NCBI GenBank assembly: GCA_910585665.1
Contig: CAJUFI010000031.1
Coordinates: forward strand, 22,343 to 47,274
Direction of reading: 5' to 3'
DNA length: 24,932 nucleotides
DNA from: an uncultured Acetatifactor sp.
GTDB lineage: Bacteria; Bacillota; Clostridia; Lachnospirales; Lachnospiraceae
A program made the translations under genes and the position numbers. Numbering within the stretch: the stretch's first letter is position 1; every line of letters starts with the position of its first letter. The notes under the pieces are model-generated. The model was not told the origin of the DNA, did not search any database, and saw nothing but the letters and a program-made list of their open reading frames with translations. This document shows, piece after piece, positions 14,576-19,986 of this stretch.

Positions 14576-15847
14576 TCACGGCGAGAGGTACTTGTCAAGG
14601 AGTCGGTCAAGCTGGATGAAAAATTCGTCGGCGCTCACCAGTTTCATCTTATCATAATAGAAAATGGCGTCATAGGCCGAAATCATAAGCGTGCGCCATT
14701 CCGTGGTGATGAGGCCGTCTTTGCCTGCCTCGTTCTCCGGGTGGTATTCCACAAGGGTATTCTCAGGGACGTCCAAATCTATGTCTCTGGCGCTGTCCGG
14801 GCAGAGGGTGCCCCATTCCGTGGTGACGATGTAGTCTCCGTCTGAGGTGACTTCAATCTGGGGATGATGCGGATAGAGGGTAGTGTACCTGCCGTCTCTG
14901 GTGAGGTCGCCGCCTGCGTACTCCTCCCATATGGCCTTCTCGCTGTCCAGGTCGCAGACAGGGATGACATAGCTGCGGCCGACCTTCAGGGAAAAATAGG
15001 AATCCATCAGATAGGTGTCGTCCTCTATCAGCACGGAAGCGCCGGACAGGGATTCGTCCCCGTGCCATACACGGTCTACCGTCAATTCATATACAACGGA
15101 TGAAGACTGGTTGTGGTACAGCTCCCTGGGGCCGAATTTGTCATTATAGGTATCGTAGGTGTAGCGCTTGAGATACATATCCGTGATTCGCCCTTCTAAG
15201 ATGGCGCTGGATTCTGACAGCATATCTTCGCTGAATGGAAGGACATCGGCGGTGGACTGGCTGCCGGCGGAAAATTGCGTCAGGATGTCCGGGCTGATCT
15301 GGCCCTGGGGAAGGTCCAGGGAGCTGTAGCTGACAGGCAGAAGGCCGCCGTCTGCGGAAACGCTTTCCTGGCCTGGGGGCAGCTGCTGGGCACCGTTGCT
15401 GTTCCCAGAGTTTGCCGGGGCGTTGCCGTCAGCACCGGCTCCAGGGGCTGCCGTGCCGTTGCCGTCCGAAGAGACTGCTGTGCCGTCGCCACCCGCGTTT
15501 TCCGAAGAGATTGCCGTGCCGTCGCCCACGTTTTCCGAAGAGACTGCCGGATTGCCGCTGCCGTCCGCCGCGCTGCCCGTGGCCGGGAGCCCTTTTGAGT
15601 CATCGGCATTTGAAGCGCCGCTGTCAGACAGGGCGTAATAAGTCTCGGAACCGGACGGTGACATCCCGGCGCTGTCCGGTGACAGGGAGCCTTCCCCATA
15701 TATCCAGAGCCCCAGCAGCGTCGCCAGGCAGAGCCCGCCTGTGCCTGCCGCTGTCCGGATGACGATGCGGCGTGTATGTTTCCTCTTTTTTTCGTAAGCG
15801 TCCCTGCGCTCCAATACGGCTTCCGCCACTTCTCTATAATTCCTCAT
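14576..15847 (-). CDS. ECF-sigma-linked single-pass membrane protein, putative anti-sigma or signal receiver
   Basis: A 423-residue protein. The start at 15847 (MRNYREVAEAV) follows AAAAGGAGG, which lies inside the end of the sigma gene; the two genes overlap by 14 nt and are translationally coupled. Residues 1-28 are cytoplasmic, basic and helical; 28-50 form one membrane segment; about 52-170 are a low-complexity Gly/Ser/Asn/Asp linker outside the cell with SSEN-x-GDGTA(I/V) repeats. The C-terminal 250 residues form a folded domain I do not recognise (DRVWHGDESLSGASVLIEDD and similar). Position after an ECF sigma gene suggests an anti-sigma or sensor role. However, the cytoplasmic part is much shorter than a classical zinc anti-sigma domain, so this is inference. 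Confidence 0.75.
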   Translation of the reverse strand: MRNYREVAEAVLERRDAYEKKRKHTRRIVIRTAAGTGGLCLATLLGLWIYGEGSLSPDSAGMSPSGSETYYALSDSGASNADDSKGLPATGSAADGSGNPAVSSENVGDGTAISSENAGGDGTAVSSDGNGTAAPGAGADGNAPANSGNSNGAQQLPPGQESVSADGGLLPVSYSSLDLPQGQISPDILTQFSAGSQSTADVLPFSEDMLSESSAILEGRITDMYLKRYTYDTYNDKFGPRELYHNQSSSVVYELTVDRVWHGDESLSGASVLIEDDTYLMDSYFSLKVGRSYVIPVCDLDSEKAIWEEYAGGDLTRDGRYTTLYPHHPQIEVTSDGDYIVTTEWGTLCPDSARDIDLDVPENTLVEYHPENEAGKDGLITTEWRTLMISAYDAIFYYDKMKLVSADEFFIQLDRLLDKYLSP

Positions 15848-16391
15848 ATACAAAGCCCTCCTTTTCAAGTTCTGATTTCAGTGATTGCTTCGCCCGATAC
15901 ACAAGGTTCTCAATCTGCCGCCTGCTCTTGCGCATGATGGCCGCTGTCTCCGCATTGCCGAAGCCCTCCAGATAGACCAGGTACAGGACCTGCCGGTATT
16001 CGGGCCTGAGCCTGCCCAGGGCCTGGTGCAGGAGAATCCTACGCTCTGTGCGAAGATAGGACCTCTCCAGGCTTTCCTCCTCTCCGGCCAGCCTCTCCAG
16101 CTCTTCCCCGGACATGAGGGACAGCCTTGCGCTGTGCCTGAGATGGTCCAGGGCCACATTGCGGCCGATGGCATAGAGCCATGTCTTGAAGGCGCTCCGG
16201 CCCCTGAACACAGGCTTCCTGGTGGCCAGCTTCACGAAAGTCTCCTCCATCAGCTCCTCCGCGGTGCCGATGTTCTCCGTGAAGCTGTTCAGGTACAGAA
16301 TCAGCCCGTCCTTGTAATCTCTGACGATCTCGACGATGCCTTCATCATCACCATCAAGGAAACGGCGGTAGCTACTTGCACCGTTGTCCAT
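15834..16391 (-). CDS. ECF-family RNA polymerase sigma factor
   Basis: A 185-residue sigma-70-family protein. The start at 16391 (MDNGASSYRR) follows AAGGGGGAG by about 6 nt; an in-frame frame upstream lacks such a site. Region sigma-2 spans about residues 17-87 (including ELMEETFVKLATR and FKTWLYAIGRNVALDHLRH), and region sigma-4 about 118-176 (LRPEYRQVLYLVYLEGFGNAETAAIM with its recognition helix SRRQIENLVYRAKQ). There is no region 1.1 or 3, as expected for ECF factors. It would direct RNA polymerase to a small stress- or envelope-related regulon and is probably held inactive by the overlapping downstream membrane protein. I could not identify a convincing autoregulated promoter upstream. 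Confidence 0.92.
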   Translation of the reverse strand: MDNGASSYRRFLDGDDEGIVEIVRDYKDGLILYLNSFTENIGTAEELMEETFVKLATRKPVFRGRSAFKTWLYAIGRNVALDHLRHSARLSLMSGEELERLAGEEESLERSYLRTERRILLHQALGRLRPEYRQVLYLVYLEGFGNAETAAIMRKSRRQIENLVYRAKQSLKSELEKEGFVYEEL

Positions 16392-16559
16392 TGATTTCTC
16401 CCCCTTTCTGTCTGTTAGACGGATGGAAAGCGGAATTCTCTCAGGGAAAATAAAAAATAATCTGTCCCAATGTACTATTTTATACGATTTCAGGGCGGCA
16501 CGCCACCATAAAAGCCGGGAGCCGGAAAAATGAGCCGGGAAACGGCAGAATATTTGTAT

Positions 16560-16588
16560 TTGCGATTTGGAGATATCCATAGTATAAT
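16560..16588 (+). promoter_or_regulatory. Promoter upstream of the DUF1016 relic
   Basis: TTGCGA (16560-16565), 17-nt spacer, TATAAT (16583-16588). It points away from the divergent sigma operon. The rest of 16392-16672 holds no gene on either strand. Confidence 0.55.
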
Positions 16589-16672
16589 GAAATCATGTTT
16601 TTTATGCAGGCTTTATTGTTCAAAAAGCATTGAATCCTCCTACGAAATGGCCTTGGAGCATGGCGGATTGCA

Positions 16673-17110
16673 ATGAATATTGGCAGATGGATTCTGGAGG
16701 TGCAGCAGGGCGAAAAACGTGCGAAATATGGAAAACAGGCCATGAAGAAGCTTTCAGAATCTTTGGCAGCACGATTTGGCAGAGGTTTTTCTGTAGACAA
16801 TCTTGAAAATATGCGCAAATTCTACATTACGTTTAAAAGTCGAATTTCCGAGACGCTGTTTCGGAAATTCACTGTAGAGAAATCCGGGACAGTGTCTCGG
16901 ATTTTGGAAGAAGAATTACTGTTTCAGCTCTCTTTTTCGCATTATTTGATTCTTTGTCGAATTCAGGATGATAATGAGAGGCATTTTTACGAAATAGAAG
17001 CAGTAAAAGCTAAATGGAGTGTAAAAGTGCTGGGGCGGCAGTATGGAAGTTCTTTGTATGAACGGTTGCAGGAAGTGGAGCTTCGGAAATACAGAGGAAG
17101 ATATGACTGA
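16673..17110 (+). pseudogene. DUF1016 (YhcG-like) N-terminal domain, truncated at both ends
   Basis: A 145-residue frame begins MNIGRWILEVQQGEKRAKYG and continues with LAARFGRGFSVDNLENMRKF, LSFSHYLILCRI and YGSSLYERLQEV. These are the successive blocks of the DUF1016 N-terminal domain of YhcG-type proteins, whose full form is about 330-380 residues and ends in a PDDEXK nuclease domain. Here about 35-40 N-terminal residues before YWNIGR are lost, there is no good ribosome site at the ATG, and a TGA cuts the protein off just after the YGSSLYERL block, so the nuclease domain is missing. It is probably a decayed copy. Two palindromes lie in its middle (16842-16870 and 16880-16904). An intact short protein from the promoter at 16560 cannot be excluded. 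Confidence 0.65.
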
Positions 17111-17191
17111 CGCTTCATTCCGTACACAGGCGATGATTGTGTGGATGGGCGCCCATCCGGAGGGATTGCCCTGTCGGTTCCTATAATTAGT

Positions 17192-17220
17192 TTGCACAAA
17201 CCCTCGTTGCGTGCTATAAT
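17192..17220 (+). promoter_or_regulatory. Orphan promoter between the DUF1016 relic and the DtxR gene
   Basis: TTGCAC (17192-17197), 17-nt spacer, perfect TATAAT (17215-17220). The start would be near 17227, 4 nt before an ATG (17231) that opens a 35-codon frame to 17338 with no ribosome site. It could drive a long leader of the DtxR gene, a small RNA or a relic. Confidence 0.5.
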
Positions 17221-17328
17221 ATTGATACAGATGAATAAGGTGTTGGCATCCGGTTCTGTGTGCGCTTTATACGCACGGAATCGTGGCGCCATGTCTTTAT
17301 CTATGGCAGAAGACGGCCGGATGATTTA

Positions 17329-17427
17329 TACTGCTTAACGATTTCACTTGCCATGAAACCAGACTGCACAACGCTGACTGGTTCAATCGCATGATTGCAT
17401 TAGGCAGTATTCAGCGTTATGCAGTAT
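17329..17427 (+). repeat. Inverted-repeat element of about 100 bp upstream of the DtxR gene
   Basis: ATACTGCTTAACG (17329-17341) and CGTTATGCAGTAT (17415-17427) are inverted repeats with one mismatch over 13 bp. Inside are further complementary pairs (AACCAG/CTGGTT, AACGCTG/CAGCGTT). A TATAAT sits at 17425-17430 on the right arm. Size and ends suit a small non-autonomous element or a folded RNA; no clear target duplication is visible. Confidence 0.4.
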
Positions 17428-17498
17428 AATAAAATGATTCTACTGCGATCATATGCTTCGGCACATCCGGAATCAAGAGGAAAAAGTGAGGAAGAAAC

Positions 17499-17900
17499 GT
17501 GGCTATCAACGAATCAGCAGAAAACTATCTGGAGACAATCCTGATACTGAGCAAAAAGCTTCCCGTGGTCCGCTCCGTGGACATCGCAGAGGAGCTGGGC
17601 TTCAAGAAGTCCAGCGTCAGCGTGGCCATGAAGCATCTGCGGGAGAAAGAGCATATCAGTGTGGACAAATCCGGCTTCATCACCCTGACGCCCTCCGGCA
17701 GGGAGATTGCGGAGATGATTTATGAGCGCCACCAGTTGCTCTCCGCCTGGCTGGTGCATCTCGGCGTGTCGGAGGAGACAGCGGTGGAAGACGCCTGTAA
17801 GATTGAGCATGTGATCAGCAAGGAAAGCTTCCAGGCCATCAAGGACCATGTGGGCGGAATCGGCCTTTCAGACGGGGGAAACAAACCGCAGGGCGGATGA
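17499..17900 (+). CDS. DtxR/MntR-family metal-dependent transcriptional repressor
   Basis: A 133-residue protein starting at GTG 17499, 7 nt after GAGG. The winged helix-turn-helix covers residues 3-65 (YLETIL, then VRSVDIAEELGFKKSSVSVAMKHL). The metal-binding and dimerisation helices follow (IYERHQLLSAWLVHLGV, EDACKIEHVIS). Likely metal ligands are Glu12, His78, Cys100, Glu103 and His104. A Cys at position 100, where MntR has Glu, matches the Cys of DtxR/IdeR and points to Fe(II). There is no C-terminal SH3-like domain; a short Gly-rich tail ends the protein. It precedes an acyltransferase gene by 40 bp and the feo genes by about 1 kb, and the GTTAG-N6-CTAAC box at 18882 is its probable operator. 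Metal choice is inferred. Confidence 0.88.
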   Translation: MAINESAENYLETILILSKKLPVVRSVDIAEELGFKKSSVSVAMKHLREKEHISVDKSGFITLTPSGREIAEMIYERHQLLSAWLVHLGVSEETAVEDACKIEHVISKESFQAIKDHVGGIGLSDGGNKPQGG

Positions 17901-17940
17901 CTCCGGGGCGTCCCCATCACCAAAGAGGAGGAAATATATC

Positions 17941-18828
17941 ATGAAAACGTACCTGAGCGATTTTTTTCAGGAGTTCTCGTACCCCCAGGAGGCCCGCGCC
18001 GCATTTGCCCAGGCTTATGACAGCATTCTGTCCGACTCCGGCCTGAAAAGCGGATTTGAGGCGCTCCTACAGCGCTATCAAGACGACAAACAGATGGATT
18101 ACGGACAGGCGTTCAAAGACATGGCGGAGATATCCTCCGGGGCAGGCATCCATGAATATACGGGAAATTTCCTGCTTCTCGTCTGCTATTCCAGAACTCT
18201 GCGGGAGTATTACAGAGAGGCGGGGATAGCGGAGGAGATATGGCATACCTCCATGTGCGACCTGAAGTGGAAGCTGGACGAATGTAAATGTGTATATGGC
18301 ATCTGGGGGACTTTTGTGCCGGGATGGTACGATGGCTTCTTTGATATGACGCGTTTCGGCTTTCGGAAGCTGCAGTTTGAGATCCGTCGCTTTAGATACC
18401 ACTATGAAAAGAACGGCGTCATCCTGAACCCGGAAACCCCTGTCCTGAACACCCATATCCCCCGCACGGGAGAACGGCTTGACCCGGAAAGCCTGCGCGA
18501 GTCCTATGAGCTGGGCGCAGCATTTTTCAGGGAGAGGTTTCAGGTAGACCCGGTGGTTTTCGTGTGCAATTCCTGGCTGCTGTACCCCCGCAACAAGGAG
18601 GTGCTTTCTCCGGATTCCAACCTGTATTCCTTCCTTTCCGCTTATGACATCCTGAAATCGGAAGAGTATGACGATTATTCGGAAGTCTGGAGACTGTTCG
18701 ACGTAAACTATGACGGTAATGTGGATCATCTGCCCCAGGATACCTCCCTCAGGCGCGCCTATGCGGACTGGATTCGTAAGGGCGTAAAGACCGGCGACGC
18801 TTACGGCGTATCTGTGTGGAACGGATGA
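17941..18828 (+). CDS. Acyltransferase-domain protein (GNAT-like, two-domain type)
   Basis: A 295-residue soluble protein whose start at 17941 has AGAGGAGG upstream. Blocks such as DLKWKLDECKCVYGIWGTF, GFRKLQFEIRRF, HIPRTGERLDPESLRES, VFVCNSWLLYP and LPQDTSLRRAYADWI match, from memory, a Firmicute family annotated as acyltransferase-domain proteins, with an N-terminal helical NAT_N-like part (about 1-125) and a GNAT-like C-terminal part (about 130-290). GNAT enzymes move an acyl group from acyl-CoA to an amine; substrate here is unknown and I do not see a certain CoA-loop motif. It is 40 bp downstream of the DtxR-type gene and probably co-transcribed, ahead of the iron-uptake genes, which is an unusual place. 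No signal peptide. Confidence 0.6.
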   Translation: MKTYLSDFFQEFSYPQEARAAFAQAYDSILSDSGLKSGFEALLQRYQDDKQMDYGQAFKDMAEISSGAGIHEYTGNFLLLVCYSRTLREYYREAGIAEEIWHTSMCDLKWKLDECKCVYGIWGTFVPGWYDGFFDMTRFGFRKLQFEIRRFRYHYEKNGVILNPETPVLNTHIPRTGERLDPESLRESYELGAAFFRERFQVDPVVFVCNSWLLYPRNKEVLSPDSNLYSFLSAYDILKSEEYDDYSEVWRLFDVNYDGNVDHLPQDTSLRRAYADWIRKGVKTGDAYGVSVWNG

Positions 18829-18865
18829 GAGATTTACAATATCTTAAAAAATTTCAAATAGGTTA

Positions 18866-18897
18866 TTGACAACAAATCAATGTTAGCATATACTAAC
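18866..18897 (+). promoter_or_regulatory. feoA1 promoter with DtxR-like operator
   Basis: TTGACA (18866-18871), 17-nt spacer, TATACT (18889-18894). The inverted repeat GTTAG (18882-18886), N6, CTAAC (18893-18897) covers the -10 box. DtxR-family iron repressors bind TTAGGTTAG-like palindromes, so repression by the nearby regulator when iron is plentiful is likely. Confidence 0.75.
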
Positions 18898-18973
18898 TTA
18901 TGAACAGATGAATTGCAGGCGGCATGGTACATAAAATCCGCCTGCAAAGGTAATGAGGAAGGAGGATGCGACT

Positions 18974-19183
18974 ATGCCGTTGTCAATGGCCCATGCGGGA
19001 GAGCGCAATGTAATCAAAAAGGTAGGCGGCAAGGAGGAGACCAGGAAATTCCTGGAGAACCTGGGCTTTGTCGTGGGAGGAGCCGTGACCGTCGTCTCTG
19101 AGGCAGGCGGGAACATCATCGTCAATGTAAAGGAATCCAGAGTAGCCATCGGCAAGGACATGGCGAACCGGATCATGGTCTAG
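18974..19183 (+). CDS. feoA: FeoA-domain protein 1 (ferrous iron transport)
   Basis: A 69-residue protein; start at 18974, 8 nt after GGAGG. The fold is the small SH3-like FeoA domain: MPLSMAHAGERNVIKKVGG, then FLENLGFVVGGAVTVVSEAGG, then NVKESRVAIGKDMANRIMV. FeoA is a cytoplasmic partner that supports FeoB-driven Fe(II) import. It is the first gene of the feo set, directly behind the iron-type promoter. Tandem FeoA genes of two subtypes are common in Clostridia; this one lacks the KRRIMDMG block of the second copy. The 136 bp to feoA2 contain no gene but hold a perfect 14-bp palindrome (19234-19247). Confidence 0.85.
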   Translation: MPLSMAHAGERNVIKKVGGKEETRKFLENLGFVVGGAVTVVSEAGGNIIVNVKESRVAIGKDMANRIMV

Positions 19184-19319
19184 CATCACAAATAGAGTGG
19201 CTGCCATGGATGACGAGTCGGTGTCCGGAACGATTCCCGGCCGGGAAGCAAAGGGAGGGTGTCCGGCAAGATTGCGCGCCGAAGGAGGGCCACGGAACTG
19301 AAACAGGAGGAGCACAGCA

Positions 19320-19541
19320 ATGAGCACACTGAAGGACATTGCCTGCGGGCAGACAGTGAAAGTAAAGAAGCTGTCCGGTGAAGGGCCGGTCAAGAGACGC
19401 ATCATGGACATGGGGATCACGAAAGGCGTGGACGTCTACGTGAGAAAGGTAGCCCCCCTGGGGGATCCCGTGGAAGTGACGGTCAGAGGCTACGAACTGT
19501 CCCTGCGCAAGGCGGATGCAGAAATGATAGAGGTGGAATGA
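19320..19541 (+). CDS. feoA: FeoA-domain protein 2 (ferrous iron transport)
   Basis: A 73-residue protein with AGGAGG (19305-19310) 9 nt before the start. It shows the classical FeoA pattern: LKDIACGQTVKVKKLSGEG, PVKRRIMDMGITKGVDVYV, APLGDPVEVTVRGYELSLRK and a final IEVE. It is the nearer FeoA to FeoB and probably its direct partner. Same strand as feoA1 with no terminator between, so probably one transcript; the following 445 bp leader contains a second operator-like site, so feoB may also have its own promoter. Confidence 0.9.
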   Translation: MSTLKDIACGQTVKVKKLSGEGPVKRRIMDMGITKGVDVYVRKVAPLGDPVEVTVRGYELSLRKADAEMIEVE

Positions 19542-19564
19542 CCCAGTTCATGCTGCATCATTTT
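19516..19564 (+). terminator. Possible weak terminator or attenuator at the end of feoA2
   Basis: GATGCAG (19516-19522) can pair with CTGCATC (19552-19558), followed by ATTTTTT. The loop is 29 nt and contains a small ATGA/TCAT stem. The left arm is inside feoA2, so ribosomes would interfere. Partial termination between feoA2 and feoB is possible. Confidence 0.35.
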
Positions 19565-19576
19565 TTAGGACATGTG

Positions 19577-19591
19577 GTTAGTCAAAGCTAA
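19577..19591 (+). promoter_or_regulatory. Second DtxR-like operator site, upstream of feoB
   Basis: GTTAG (19577-19581), N6, CTAA (19588-19591) has the same half-sites and spacing as the feoA1 operator, differing only in the last base. A weak TTAGGA/TAATAA promoter pair may overlap it. This suggests separate iron control of feoB. Confidence 0.5.
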
Positions 19592-19619
19592 TAAAAAGTG
19601 CGTTATGCTAATAAAAAGT
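19587..19619 (+). repeat. Direct repeat GCTAATAAAAAGT, two copies, 20-bp period
   Basis: GCTAATAAAAAGT occurs at 19587-19599 and 19607-19619 without mismatch, two helical turns apart. The first copy includes the right half of the operator-like site. It could be a second half-site for cooperative repressor binding or a local duplication. Confidence 0.65.
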
Positions 19620-19986
19620 AGCCTAGACGAATCATGGTTCGGACAGGAGTGAGGAACAAAAAAACGAAAGTCAGAGACGCCATCTGCCGGAAACCTTAGG
19701 ACTGTCGGAAGAGGACCGATAGGACGTGCTTAAGCGAAAGCCTGGAAACACAACAAAAGCAGCCATGAACTCGTATCGGCCATTTGCAGACAATTCCGTA
19801 AGCCCGAATCGGAGACGGAAGGCCGGATGCGGCCAAAACAGAGATCGCCTGCACAGAGCCCGGGGATTTGTCCCTATGCGGCGGACAGCCTGCGCTGCGG
19901 ACCGGCGCTGGAAAGGCGGTTGCGGAACGAATACATACAGCGGGGAGCAGGCTTTCCGTTGTCATGAATCAGGAGGAGACATTACA
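19620..19986 (+). other. Long untranslated leader of feoB
   Basis: No gene is supported between the direct repeats and the feoB start. An open frame in phase with feoB runs back to 19726 but reads as Arg/Cys-rich nonsense without a ribosome site, while feoB itself has AGGAGG at 19971. Purine-rich segments with local complementarity (for example GCTTAAGCGAAAGC near 19730) suggest structured RNA, but I recognise no known riboswitch class. Confidence 0.45.

Noticed and set aside
17231..17338. 35-codon ORF after the orphan promoter
   Set aside because: No ribosome site, no recognisable sequence and placement 4 nt from the predicted transcript start; kept only as a note on the promoter.
19726..19986. 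N-terminal extension of feoB
   Set aside because: The extension is Arg/Cys-rich without FeoB similarity; AGGAGG and MAIKIALAGNPNCGKTT at 19987 mark the real start.
19620..19986. Known metal or nucleotide riboswitch (NiCo, cyclic-di-GMP, cobalamin) in the feoB leader
   Set aside because: I could not find the conserved core sequences of these classes; only an unassigned leader is claimed.
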